Below are positions 6,617 through 15,283 of a stretch of DNA of 15,901 nt, one piece after another. The number at the start of each line of letters is the position of its first letter. Positions within the stretch are counted from its first letter, which is position 1. The DNA is taken from the NCBI GenBank assembly GCA_903821805.1, contig CAIJNA010000166.1:1-15901 (forward strand), written 5' to 3'. The position numbers were made by a program, and so were the translations under genes. The notes below the pieces were generated by a model that saw only the letters and a program-made list of their open reading frames with translations, ran no database searches and was not told the DNA's origin. Origin of the DNA: an uncultured Campylobacterota bacterium (GTDB taxonomy: Bacteria > Campylobacterota > Campylobacteria > Campylobacterales > Arcobacteraceae).

Positions 6617-6622
6617 ATTATA
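6617..6622 (-). promoter_or_regulatory. -10 box directly upstream of bpt
   Basis: On the minus strand TATAAT lies 6 bases before the bpt ATG (6608-6610). With the usual 6-8 base spacing to the start site, transcription would begin at or next to the A of the start codon. No -35 and no ribosome binding site are visible. Confidence 0.5.
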
Positions 6623-6632
6623 TCTTAAGTGT

Positions 6633-6638
6633 TATAAT
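6633..6638 (+). promoter_or_regulatory. Possible -10 box for gdhA-glnD
   Basis: TATAAT on the + strand lies 112 bases upstream of the gdhA ATG. It would give a leader of about 105 bases that includes the 9-codon ORF at 6724. It almost abuts the opposite bpt promoter, so the two could compete. A nearer promoter cannot be ruled out. Confidence 0.35.
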
Positions 6639-6723
6639 ATTTGCTCTTTATGTCGATTTTCTAGCAATAAATTAGTGCATTAAAAGTATCCATTTTATTA
6701 GGAACTTGAAAGAGAAAAATTGA

Positions 6724-6753
6724 ATGAATAAAATACAAAAAGGTCTTAAATGA
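6724..6753 (+). CDS. Possible 9-codon leader ORF coupled to gdhA
   Basis: ATG at 6724 opens a 9-residue frame, MNKIQKGLK, whose TGA stop (6751-6753) overlaps the gdhA start as ATGA. The gdhA ribosome binding site (AAAAAGG) lies inside it. An in-frame TGA precedes it directly, so it cannot be longer. The upstream purine stretch GAAAGAGAAAAA is only a weak ribosome binding site. It could be a translational coupling peptide or chance. Confidence 0.25.
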   Translation: MNKIQKGLK

Positions 6754-8105
6754 GCATAATAACAGAAACAATAGAGCGTATTAAACTAAGTAATTGTGCT
6801 ACAGATAGTACTTTTTTTCAAGCAGTAAGAGAAGTTTTGGAGTCCATAAATCCGCTTATTGAGGCTGATCCAAAATATCAAGAAAATTCAATTATAAAAA
6901 GGCTTGTTGTGCCTGATAGACAAATCCAGTTCAAAGTTAGCTGGCTCGATGATAAAAATGAAATTCAAGTTAACAATGGCTACAGAATACAGTTTAACAA
7001 CGCACTTGGACCCTACAAGGGCGGTCTTAGATTTCACCCATCTGTAAACGCAGGTATTTTGAAATTCTTAGGATTTGAGCAAATTTTAAAGAATTCACTT
7101 ACGGGAGTTGCAATTGGTGGAGCCAAGGGCGGAAGTGACTTTGATCCAAAAGGTAAATCAGATAGAGAAGTTATGAAATTTTGTAGATCTTTTATGGAGG
7201 AACTTTACAAATATATAGGTGCAACAGTTGATGTTCCAGCTGGAGATATTGGCGTTGGCGCTAGAGAAATAGGATATTTGTATGGTGCATATAAATCATT
7301 TACGTCAAAATCTGAAGGTTCATTAACTGGAAAACCATTATTTTTTGGCGGAAGTCTTATGAGAACTGAAGCTACTGGTTATGGGGTTGTTTATTTTGCA
7401 AGCGAAATGTTAAAAATTGAAAAAAAATCAACTCTTGAAAATAAAATTTGCACAGTTAGTGGAAGCGGAAATGTTGCTATTTACACAATTGAGAAATTAA
7501 GACAATTGGGCGCAATTCCTGTGACTTGTAGTGATAGCACGGGATTCGTTTATGATAAAAATGGAATAGATAGTGAATTATTGAAAGTGCTTAAATTTCA
7601 GAAAAGAACTAGTCTGGAGGAATACAAAAAGACTTATCATCATGCAGTTTTCACAAAAATTGAAGACTATCAAGAAGATTCTCATGGTGTTTGGAGTATC
7701 CCATGTTTTGCGGCTTTTCCATGTGCAACACAAAATGAGCTTACAGAAATTGATGCTCAAAATCTTATTTCAAATGGAGTTCAAATCGTAACTGAGGGGG
7801 CAAATATGCCGACTACTCCAGAAGCTACTGTTTTGTTTCAAAAAGAGGGTATATTATTTGCACCGGCAAAAGCAGCAAATGCTGGTGGAGTTGCTGTTAG
7901 TGGATTTGAAATGAGCCAAAATGCATCTATGGATACTTGGACAACAGAGCATGTTGATAGCAAGTTGAAGGAGACAATGCGACAAATTTCACAAAATGTA
8001 TCACAAACAGCTAGCTTTTATGGACATGATAAAAATTATGTAATTGGTGCCAATATAGCAGGATTTAAAAAAGTAGCAGATGCTATGATTGCCGAAGGAA
8101 TCTAA
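6750..8105 (+). CDS. gdhA: Glutamate dehydrogenase, hexameric NADP-type
   Basis: This 451-aa enzyme reductively aminates 2-oxoglutarate with ammonia to form glutamate, in the cytoplasm. The catalytic domain shows K90 in GPYKGGLRFHP, the catalytic lysine K126 in GGAKGGSDF and D166 in PAGDIGVG, at almost the same numbers as in E. coli GdhA (K92, K128, D168). The coenzyme domain has VSGSGNVAIY, and EGANMPTT follows near the C-terminus. Length and motif layout place it with the biosynthetic bacterial enzymes that mostly use NADPH; cofactor choice is inferred from that, not read directly. AAAAAGG precedes the ATG. glnD follows after 4 bases, so the enzyme and the nitrogen sensor are co-transcribed. 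A 9-codon ORF overlaps its start. Confidence 0.96.
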   Translation: MSIITETIERIKLSNCATDSTFFQAVREVLESINPLIEADPKYQENSIIKRLVVPDRQIQFKVSWLDDKNEIQVNNGYRIQFNNALGPYKGGLRFHPSVNAGILKFLGFEQILKNSLTGVAIGGAKGGSDFDPKGKSDREVMKFCRSFMEELYKYIGATVDVPAGDIGVGAREIGYLYGAYKSFTSKSEGSLTGKPLFFGGSLMRTEATGYGVVYFASEMLKIEKKSTLENKICTVSGSGNVAIYTIEKLRQLGAIPVTCSDSTGFVYDKNGIDSELLKVLKFQKRTSLEEYKKTYHHAVFTKIEDYQEDSHGVWSIPCFAAFPCATQNELTEIDAQNLISNGVQIVTEGANMPTTPEATVLFQKEGILFAPAKAANAGGVAVSGFEMSQNASMDTWTTEHVDSKLKETMRQISQNVSQTASFYGHDKNYVIGANIAGFKKVADAMIAEGI

Positions 8106-8109
8106 TTCA

Positions 8110-10632
8110 ATGACAGAGCTATCTATTAAAATAGAGGAACTAATTTCTAGTAATGCTGAAGATTTTGAGATCTCAAAAGTTATCAAGCTTCATATTAAAG
8201 ATTATTTGAATTCACTAGATGAAATATTTAATGATACCCAAGGTAAGGATTTTTTTGTAAAACATACAAAGAAAATCGATGGTTTTATAAAAATACTTTA
8301 CAAGTATCTTCTCCGTAAACATTTTGGTGATTACATTCCAATGAGTAATTCTATTCCTATAGCTTTAGTTGCACTTGGAAGCTATGGAAGAGAACAACTT
8401 TGTGTTTATAGCGACATAGATATCATGGTTCTTTATAAAGATATAAAGGGGTTTAATTTAAAGCCCATTATTGAAGAATTAATGATTTTATCTTGGGATA
8501 GTGGTCTTAAACTAGGTTCTCGTGTACATGAACTTGGCGAAGTTATAAATGCAACAAGAAGCGATATAACTATTAAAACTTCAATCATAGAAGCTAGATT
8601 TATTTATGGTTCAAAAATTCTTTGGTGCGGTTTTCAAGCCAAACTTGCAGTTATTCAAAAAGAATTTCAAAAAGAATTTATTTTAGAAAAATTAGGCGAA
8701 CACAAGTCACGACTTCTTAAATACCCACTCAAAATGGAACCAAATATTAAAGATGGCTATGGTGGCATGAGAGAATCAAATATGCTATTTTGGATGGCTA
8801 ACATTATTTATGGCGCTCGTACCACAAAAGATTTAGTTGGGATACATTTTAGTGAAGCTGAATATAAAATATACAGAAGTGGCTTAGAGTTTGTGTTTAG
8901 AGTTAGAAATGCATTGCATTTAATAGCGAAAAAGAAGCTAGATACTGTAAATTTTGATATTTTGCCAGAAGTTGCAACTCGACTAGGATTCGTACATACT
9001 CCAAAACTCACAAAAGAAAGACAATTTATGGAGAAACTTTTTGAGTCTTTGCATAGCATTCACTCTTTTAGTTCTGTGATGGTTAAGAAAATAGTTAGAC
9101 CTTATTTGTTTGAAGCAAAAAATATTAGCTTATTGAAAGAATCAAGATATGCAAAAAATATTTATATTTGCGATAATCTTTTATATACATCATTTAAAAG
9201 AAAAAGAAAAACACTATTTGAACTTTTAAAAGAACTAAATGAACTACCAACGACTATTAAAAAGTTTGACAATTCATATGTTTACTTTGCTAAAAAAACT
9301 ATTTTACCCTCGAGTTTGAGCGTTAAAATAAAACAACAAATTAAAATTCTTCTTGAAAAAGAAAATCTTCACCCGATTGTAAAAATGCTTTATAAATCTG
9401 ATTTGTTTAAAGTTATTTTGCCATCAGTTAAAATGATCATTAATCAGCCCCAATTTGATGGATATCATACTCATCCAGTTGATATACACACCATAAAAGC
9501 ACTTTGGTTTATTAATAATATTTCTGATAATTTTGTGTTAAATATCTATAATGATTTGTCAAAAAACAATAAATCACTACTTAATTTCCTTATTTTATTC
9601 CACGATATTGGCAAAGGGAGAAAAAAAGATCATCATATTGTTAGTCAAGATTTATTTAAAAAATTTGCGAAATCAATCAATTTAAGTGAAGCAAATATAA
9701 GTATCGCTTCAAGAGTTATCAGATACCACAATATGCTTAGCCATACTGCAACTAACGAAGATATTTACTCTCAAAAAGTTATTTTGAATTTTACAGCGCT
9801 TCTTCAAACGAGAGAAGCTCTTGATTTATTAATTTGTCTTACTTATTGTGATATTAATTCTGTTGGTGCTGGAATATACAAAAGCAGTACAGCAAACCTT
9901 CTGAGAGAACTTTATTTGCAAAGTGTTCATAGTTTCGAAAATGAAGGATTGCTAAAAGATAGTAGCAGAAGAATCCAAAAAGAAAATGCAATTAAAAACA
10001 ACAAAGATTTTCAAAGTCTTGAAAAATCTATGCAAAAGAAAATTTTACAAATTGGTTCAAATCAATTGTTTTTGGTTCATAAAGCAAGTGACATTATATC
10101 TCTTGCGGTTAAAGCTAAAGATGTAAAAACAGCTATATATGAGATAGATAATAGCGAAACATTAACTATTAAAATCATAAGAGTAAATCCATTAAATCTT
10201 GGATTTTTACTTGGAAAATTAAGTTTTCTAGATCTTTCAAGTATGGATATTTTTAAACTTTATGATGATAAAAAATATTTTGAAATAAGATTTGGAAGTA
10301 AAGTTGACGAGGGTGATCTTCAGTTTATTGAGGAAACAGTAAGTAATTCATTTGATATGAATAGGAAATTTAATCACAAAAAACCAGTTATTAAAAAAGA
10401 AGATATTTTTATAGACTGTGATCATAGGGATGATTTGGCACAAGTTAAAATTGAGACAAAAGATCAAAAAGGACTTTTTGCATATGTTGCACAAGTCTTT
10501 GATGATTTTAATATTGAAATTGAAAGCGCAAAGATACATTCAATTCGAGGAAAAGTAAATGACCTTTTATTAATAGAAAAAAATGGAAATTTTTGCGTAA
10601 ATCAAGAAATGATAGTTGAATTGTTAACTTAA
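8110..10632 (+). CDS. glnD: Bifunctional uridylyltransferase/uridylyl-removing enzyme (PII modifier)
   Basis: GlnD senses glutamine and adds or removes UMP on PII signalling protein, thereby setting nitrogen assimilation. In this 840-aa protein the nucleotidyltransferase domain has GSYGR (90-94) and the metal ligands D102 and D104 in SDID. The linker has the family signature PNIKDGYGGMRE. The HD phosphohydrolase domain has HTHPVDIHT (H453, H455, D458, H460) and FHDIGKG (H498, D499). A clear C-terminal ACT domain (about 772-830, LAQVKIETKDQKGLFAYVAQ) and a weaker one before it bind glutamine. Both active sites look intact. I chose the ATG at 8110, which follows AAGGAA by 10 bases; an in-frame TTG at 8089 lies inside gdhA without a ribosome binding site. 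No PII gene (glnB/glnK) is in the window. Confidence 0.95.
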   Translation: MTELSIKIEELISSNAEDFEISKVIKLHIKDYLNSLDEIFNDTQGKDFFVKHTKKIDGFIKILYKYLLRKHFGDYIPMSNSIPIALVALGSYGREQLCVYSDIDIMVLYKDIKGFNLKPIIEELMILSWDSGLKLGSRVHELGEVINATRSDITIKTSIIEARFIYGSKILWCGFQAKLAVIQKEFQKEFILEKLGEHKSRLLKYPLKMEPNIKDGYGGMRESNMLFWMANIIYGARTTKDLVGIHFSEAEYKIYRSGLEFVFRVRNALHLIAKKKLDTVNFDILPEVATRLGFVHTPKLTKERQFMEKLFESLHSIHSFSSVMVKKIVRPYLFEAKNISLLKESRYAKNIYICDNLLYTSFKRKRKTLFELLKELNELPTTIKKFDNSYVYFAKKTILPSSLSVKIKQQIKILLEKENLHPIVKMLYKSDLFKVILPSVKMIINQPQFDGYHTHPVDIHTIKALWFINNISDNFVLNIYNDLSKNNKSLLNFLILFHDIGKGRKKDHHIVSQDLFKKFAKSINLSEANISIASRVIRYHNMLSHTATNEDIYSQKVILNFTALLQTREALDLLICLTYCDINSVGAGIYKSSTANLLRELYLQSVHSFENEGLLKDSSRRIQKENAIKNNKDFQSLEKSMQKKILQIGSNQLFLVHKASDIISLAVKAKDVKTAIYEIDNSETLTIKIIRVNPLNLGFLLGKLSFLDLSSMDIFKLYDDKKYFEIRFGSKVDEGDLQFIEETVSNSFDMNRKFNHKKPVIKKEDIFIDCDHRDDLAQVKIETKDQKGLFAYVAQVFDDFNIEIESAKIHSIRGKVNDLLLIEKNGNFCVNQEMIVELLT

Positions 10633-10666
10633 AATATTTATTTGATTTCTCAGTTTCATAATTTTT

Positions 10667-10688
10667 GGGATTGGTTTGATATAATCCC
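10667..10688 (+). promoter_or_regulatory. Promoter of the pyrophosphatase gene with an overlapping inverted repeat
   Basis: TATAAT at 10680-10685 follows TTTGA, giving an extended -10-like context, and would start transcription near 10692, about 44 bases before the ATG. GGGATT (10667-10672) and AATCCC (10683-10688) form a 6-bp inverted repeat with a 10-base spacer over the -10 box, an arrangement seen at repressor sites. No terminator hairpin separates it from glnD. Confidence 0.5.
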
Positions 10689-10735
10689 GATCTATAAAAA
10701 AATATTTTAAATAAAACAAAATTTAGGAGTTATTA

Positions 10736-11653
10736 ATGTTATATACATGCGGACACAAAATACCAGATAGTGATAGTATTATAGGGGCCATATCAATGGC
10801 TTATTTGCAAAAAGAATTAGGACACGAAACAAAAGCAGTTAGACAAGGCGAAATCAATCCTGAAACGGCGTATATTTTAGAAAAATTCAATTTACCAACA
10901 CCAGAACTTAAAACATCATTTGCAGGATGTGATTTATTTATGGTAGATTACAATAATTATACGGAAGGCCCAGATGATTTACAAGATGCTAATTTGGTTG
11001 GAATTGCAGATCATCACAAACTTGGAGGGCTTATAACTTCATCACCACTTGAAGTTTGGATTAGACCAGTTGGATGTTCAAATACAGTTATCAAAGAGAT
11101 GTTCGATTATTATAATGTGACTATTCCAAAAGATATAGCTGGTGCTATGATGTGTGCAATCTTAAGTGATACTGTAATCTTTAAATCACCAACTTGTACA
11201 AAAATTGATACAAAAATATGTAAAGAACTTGCAGCTATTGCAGGAATTGAAGATTTCAAATCAATCGGTATGGAAATGTTCAAAGTTAAATCTGAAGTTG
11301 AAGGGGTTCCTACGAGAGAACTTGTAATGAGAGATTATAAGAACTTTGATATGCATGGTAAAAAAGTTGGAATAGGTCAACTAGAGGTTGTTGATCTGTC
11401 TATTTTTGACAGTGTTAAGGATGACTTGTTGGCCGATATTAAAAAATTAAAAGAAGAAGATGGAAACGATACTGTACTTTTAGTTTTAACAGATATTATT
11501 GCTATGGGATCACAAATTTTAGTAGCTACAAATAGTCCAGAGATTGTTGAAAAAGCATGGGATGTTAAAATTGAAAATGATCAATTTTGGCTAAAAGGTT
11601 GTTTGAGTAGAAAAAAACAAGTAGTTCCATTTTTAGAACCAGCTTATAAGTAG
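10736..11653 (+). CDS. ppaC: Manganese-dependent inorganic pyrophosphatase (family II)
   Basis: This 305-aa DHH-DHHA2 enzyme hydrolyses pyrophosphate to phosphate in the cytoplasm, pulling biosynthetic reactions forward. Metal ligands are visible as GHKIPDSDS (H7, D11, D13), D71 in MVDYNN, the DHH motif D92-H93-H94 in IADHHKLG, and D145 in LSDTVIFKSPT. The C-terminal substrate-binding motif SRKKQVVP carries R292 and K293. No CBS domains are inserted, so it is the simple, nucleotide-independent form. One oddity is VDYNN where the family normally has VDHNE. AGGAG precedes the ATG and a TATAAT promoter lies upstream. It is probably transcribed on its own or with bamD, which begins 60 bases later without a terminator between. 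Confidence 0.95.
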   Translation: MLYTCGHKIPDSDSIIGAISMAYLQKELGHETKAVRQGEINPETAYILEKFNLPTPELKTSFAGCDLFMVDYNNYTEGPDDLQDANLVGIADHHKLGGLITSSPLEVWIRPVGCSNTVIKEMFDYYNVTIPKDIAGAMMCAILSDTVIFKSPTCTKIDTKICKELAAIAGIEDFKSIGMEMFKVKSEVEGVPTRELVMRDYKNFDMHGKKVGIGQLEVVDLSIFDSVKDDLLADIKKLKEEDGNDTVLLVLTDIIAMGSQILVATNSPEIVEKAWDVKIENDQFWLKGCLSRKKQVVPFLEPAYK

Positions 11654-11713
11654 CGATATAAGAAAGCTTATTAAATAGGTTTTCAAGAGATAAACAAAAA
11701 GTAAGGATTAACT

Positions 11714-12358
11714 TTGCAAAAGTTCAAAAACATAATATTTCTAAGTATTACAATAATGTTACTTGGTGGATGTGCTTCAAAACATGAAGAAGAATACAAT
11801 AAGCCAGATATATATTGGTACAACAAAATGCTCAAAGAAATTTCTCTTTATCAGTTGGATAATGCAGATTCTACATTTACTTCGCTTGAATCAGAGCATC
11901 GTCAATCGCAGTTTTTACCATCTGCTACCATGCTTATAGGTATCGCTCATATGGATGAAGAAGAATATGTTTTGGCGAACTATTATTTTGATGAATATAT
12001 CAAAAGATTTGAAAAAAATGATCCAGATGGAAGAGTTAGATATTTAAAAATCAAATCAAAATTCTTAGCGTTTAAGCAACAATTCCGTGAACAAAAACTT
12101 TTAGATGAAACACTTGATGAAGTGAAAAAGTTTAAAAATGATTTTCCAAAATCTTCTTATACTTATCTTGTAAATAATATAGAAAGTAGACTTATGATGG
12201 CAAAATCATCTCTGAATTCTGAGATCTCTGGATTATATAAAAGGGTTGACAAGCCACTTGCCAGTGATGTTTATAGAGAGAGAGCTAAGAGTTCATGGGC
12301 AAAACCTGATGAGGTTAGTAAAGTTAAGGTTCCTTGGTATCGAGCAATATTTGAATAA
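11714..12358 (+). CDS. bamD: Outer-membrane assembly lipoprotein, BamD-like
   Basis: This 214-aa lipoprotein has a basic start, a hydrophobic stretch and the lipobox LGGC with acylated cysteine C20. The mature part is helical with TPR-like repeats (for example about 70-105, LPSATMLIGIAHMDEEEYVLANYYFDEYIKRF split over two helices) as in BamD, which with BamA folds beta-barrel proteins into the outer membrane from its periplasmic face. It begins with TTG: AAGGA lies 6 bases upstream and an in-frame TAA (11702-11704) excludes a longer form. lon follows after 19 bases, the same neighbour as in Campylobacter jejuni (Cj1074c-Cj1073c), which supports the call. The alternative is a general TPR lipoprotein. 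Confidence 0.85.
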   Translation: MQKFKNIIFLSITIMLLGGCASKHEEEYNKPDIYWYNKMLKEISLYQLDNADSTFTSLESEHRQSQFLPSATMLIGIAHMDEEEYVLANYYFDEYIKRFEKNDPDGRVRYLKIKSKFLAFKQQFREQKLLDETLDEVKKFKNDFPKSSYTYLVNNIESRLMMAKSSLNSEISGLYKRVDKPLASDVYRERAKSSWAKPDEVSKVKVPWYRAIFE

Positions 12359-12377
12359 TAAAAAATTGGATTAAAAT

Positions 12378-14726
12378 ATGAATTTAAAAGATTACGACGC
12401 ATTCCCGGATACACTTCCATTAATCGTTGAAGATAATGTATTTCTTTATCCTTTTATGATTGCGCCTATTTTTATAGAAGATGAATTAGGTCAAAAAGCA
12501 GTTCAATACGCAATAGATCACAATAAACTTCTAGTTGTTGCTGTTAGTGTTGAAGGTTTTGAAGACAAAAAAGAGAAAGAATTTTATGATATAGCTATTG
12601 CTGGGAATGTAATGCGAAAAGTTAGTTTACCTGATGGTAAAATCAAGGTTCTTTTTCAGGGATTAACAAAAGTTGTTATAAAAGAAATCAAAGAAGATGA
12701 GCCTATGATGGCACACGTCGATATAATGACACAAGATGTTACAAATGAAAAAGAGATTAATGCAGTTCTTGATATTTTAAGACAAAATGTTTCTACATTT
12801 GCAAAACTAAATCAAAAATTTCCAATGGATTTAATTAGTACTATTAATGAAAATAACGATGCAAATCGTATCGCAGATCTTATCTCTTCGGTCCTCAAAA
12901 TTACTAAAAAACAATCATATGAACTTTTAAAAGATACAAATGTAGAAAATAGACTGTATAAAATTATTGAAGTTATCAAAGATGAAATTGAAGCAATTAA
13001 GCTTAAGAGTGAAATTACTCAAAAAGTAAATAAAAAAATTGAAAAAGTGAATAAAGATTATTTTCTTAAAGAGCAAATTAAAGCAATACAGAAAGAACTT
13101 GGTGACAATAATAAGGATGAAGAAGTTGAAAACTTTAGAAAACATCTTGAGTTTATCAAGCCACATATTTGTGATGATGGATACAAAGAAATAAAAAAAC
13201 AGATTGATAAATTCGCAAGAATGCATAGTGAAAGTGGTGATGCCTCTATGCTTCAAACTTACATTGAGCAGGTTTTTGAAATTCCTTTTGGTCAGTTTGC
13301 AAATGCAGAAATATCAGTTGATGATGTTGAAAATAAGTTAAATCAAGATCATTATTCTCTTAATAAAGCAAAAGATAGAATCAGTGAGTATTTTGCAGTT
13401 AAAGAATATTTACTTTCAAAAAATATTAAAGAATCATCGAATAACTCTACTGTGCTTTGTTTTGTTGGACCTCCTGGTGTAGGTAAAACTTCCCTTGCAA
13501 ATTCAATCGCAAGTGCTCTAAAAAGACCATTAGCAAGACTAGCTCTTGGTGGCTTAGAGGACGTGAATGAACTTAGAGGTCATAGACGAACTTATTTAGG
13601 AGCAATGCCAGGAAGAATTATTTCAGCTTTAATTACTGCAACGAAAATGAATCCTGTTATTGTTCTTGATGAGATTGATAAACTTGGACAAAATCACAGA
13701 GGTGATCCAACTTCTGTTATGCTTGAGATTTTAGATCCAGAGCAAAATAGTAAATTTCGTGATCATTATGTAAATTTTGATATAGATTTGAGTTCATGTA
13801 TTTTTGTTGCAACTGCAAATAATATAGGAAAAATTCCGGCACCACTTAGGGACAGAATGGAATTTATTGAAATTAATAGTTATACGCCAACAGAAAAGTT
13901 TCATATTGCTAAAGACTACCTGATACCACAAGAGTTGAAAAAACATGGATTAAATAAAAAACAAATCAATCTTAGTGATTCCACAATTACTCTTATAATT
14001 GAGAAATTTACAAGAGAAGCTGGAGTTAGAAATCTTAGACGTGTTTTCAATAAATTATTTAGAAAAGCTGTCAAGTTTTTAATTCACGACAAAGAGCTTT
14101 CAAAAATTACTATCAATAGCAAAAACATTGAAGATTTTCTGGATAATCCTGTTTTTGAAATCGATCCTGCAGATAAAAAAAATAGTATTGGTATAGTTAA
14201 TGGTCTTGCTTGGACAAGCGTTGGTGGAGATGTTTTGAAAATTGAAGCTGTTAAGTTTGAAGGCAAAGGCAATATGAGTCTTACTGGAAATATGGGCGAT
14301 ATTATGAAAGAAAGCGCAAAAATAGCGCACAGCGTTGTAAAGAGACTGATTGATATTGGAAAACTAAAAAATGGAGCATTCAAGGATATAGATATTCACA
14401 TGCATATCCCAGAAGGCGCTACTCCAAAAGACGGTCCAAGTGCAGGTTGCGCTATGGCTCTCACTATAGCATCTATTTTAAGCGGAAGAAAAGTGCATGC
14501 CAATTTGGCTATGACGGGAGAATTAACACTTACGGGGAAAGTTCTTCCAATAGGTGGCTTGAAGGAAAAACTAATTGCTGCAAGTAAGGCGAATATGAAA
14601 ACAGCACTAATACCTTTAAAAAATTACAAGAGAGACTTAAAAGATATTCCATCTGAAGTTCTTGAGAGTATGAAAATTATTCCTATTACTACTATTGACG
14701 AAGTGATCGAAATAGGTCTTCTTTAG
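12378..14726 (+). CDS. lon: ATP-dependent protease Lon
   Basis: Lon degrades misfolded and regulatory proteins in the cytoplasm. This 782-aa protein is full length (E. coli 784). It has an N-terminal LON substrate-binding domain (about 1-195), a coiled-coil helical region (about 200-310, with the typical YFLKEQIKAIQKELG), an AAA+ module with Walker A GPPGVGKT (364-371) and Walker B VLDEID (D431, E432), and the protease domain. The catalytic dyad is S688 in KDGPSAG and K731 in GGLKEK, 43 residues apart as in E. coli (S679, K722). The segment after the sensor strand reads LGGLEDVNELRGHRRTY where many Lons have GG(V/M)RDEAEIRGHRRTY. GGAT gives a weak ribosome binding site. No heat-shock repressor site was recognised upstream. 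Confidence 0.97.
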   Translation: MNLKDYDAFPDTLPLIVEDNVFLYPFMIAPIFIEDELGQKAVQYAIDHNKLLVVAVSVEGFEDKKEKEFYDIAIAGNVMRKVSLPDGKIKVLFQGLTKVVIKEIKEDEPMMAHVDIMTQDVTNEKEINAVLDILRQNVSTFAKLNQKFPMDLISTINENNDANRIADLISSVLKITKKQSYELLKDTNVENRLYKIIEVIKDEIEAIKLKSEITQKVNKKIEKVNKDYFLKEQIKAIQKELGDNNKDEEVENFRKHLEFIKPHICDDGYKEIKKQIDKFARMHSESGDASMLQTYIEQVFEIPFGQFANAEISVDDVENKLNQDHYSLNKAKDRISEYFAVKEYLLSKNIKESSNNSTVLCFVGPPGVGKTSLANSIASALKRPLARLALGGLEDVNELRGHRRTYLGAMPGRIISALITATKMNPVIVLDEIDKLGQNHRGDPTSVMLEILDPEQNSKFRDHYVNFDIDLSSCIFVATANNIGKIPAPLRDRMEFIEINSYTPTEKFHIAKDYLIPQELKKHGLNKKQINLSDSTITLIIEKFTREAGVRNLRRVFNKLFRKAVKFLIHDKELSKITINSKNIEDFLDNPVFEIDPADKKNSIGIVNGLAWTSVGGDVLKIEAVKFEGKGNMSLTGNMGDIMKESAKIAHSVVKRLIDIGKLKNGAFKDIDIHMHIPEGATPKDGPSAGCAMALTIASILSGRKVHANLAMTGELTLTGKVLPIGGLKEKLIAASKANMKTALIPLKNYKRDLKDIPSEVLESMKIIPITTIDEVIEIGLL

Positions 14727-14752
14727 TTTGAATTATTTCTTATGAATACAAT

Positions 14753-15283
14753 ATGAATAAACATAGAGAGATAATAACACTCACAAATATTCTAATTGCT
14801 ACAACAATACTTTTTTACTTTGTTCAAATAAATATTCTTTACGGGAATGTTTTACTTGGACTAAATATCTATTTTTTTGCCGAAAAGCTTTATTATCAAC
14901 CACTTTCAACAATGTTTGCACATGGCGGTTTAGAGCATCTAGCTATGAATATGATTGTTTTATGGCAATTTGGAAATCTTCTTGAAGGTTATATTGGGAA
15001 AATTAAGTTTTTCATCATTTATATTTTCGGTGGAATTATAACTTCAATCGGGACGCTTGTTTACATATATTATTCCAGTGATTTTATAAATGTTGTTGGA
15101 GCAAGTGGTGCCATTAGTGTTTTAATGGGATATTATGCACTAAAAGTTAAGGAAGATCGAAAAGGTATCGCTGTTTGGATATTATTAATTTCATTTGTGC
15201 CATTGATGTTTGATATCCCAGTTGCATGGTATGCTCATTTGATAGGATTTGCTGTTGGATTTATAATAGGATTTGTTTTCTAA
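14753..15283 (+). CDS. Rhomboid-family intramembrane serine protease
   Basis: This 176-aa integral membrane protein has about six transmembrane helices and the complete rhomboid active site. S118 lies in GASGAISVLMGYYA, H162 is the general base in YAHLIGFAVGF, and H62 and N66 form the oxyanion site in HGGLEHLAMNM. The first residues are cytoplasmic with no extra domain, so it is the minimal six-helix form (the core of GlpG). Such proteases cut single-pass membrane proteins within the lipid bilayer. It starts 26 bases after lon with no clear ribosome binding site, so translation may depend on lon; a 4-codon ATG frame at 14742 ends on its start. The next gene begins at TAATG over its stop codon. 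Its substrate is unknown. Confidence 0.93.
   Translation: MNKHREIITLTNILIATTILFYFVQINILYGNVLLGLNIYFFAEKLYYQPLSTMFAHGGLEHLAMNMIVLWQFGNLLEGYIGKIKFFIIYIFGGIITSIGTLVYIYYSSDFINVVGASGAISVLMGYYALKVKEDRKGIAVWILLISFVPLMFDIPVAWYAHLIGFAVGFIIGFVF

Noticed and set aside
8089..8109. TTG start for glnD at 8089
   Set aside because: It lies inside gdhA with no ribosome binding site; the ATG at 8110 has AAGGAA upstream.
12927..13256. Open frame of 109 codons on the minus strand inside lon
   Set aside because: It is Phe/Ile-rich antisense of the Lys/Glu-rich coiled-coil region of lon, lacks a ribosome binding site, and lon itself is certain.
15226..15282. Upstream extension of the zinc-ribbon gene into the rhomboid gene
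   Set aside because: The extra residues come from another frame of a conserved gene and break the signal-anchor start; TAATG coupling at 15283 explains the start better.
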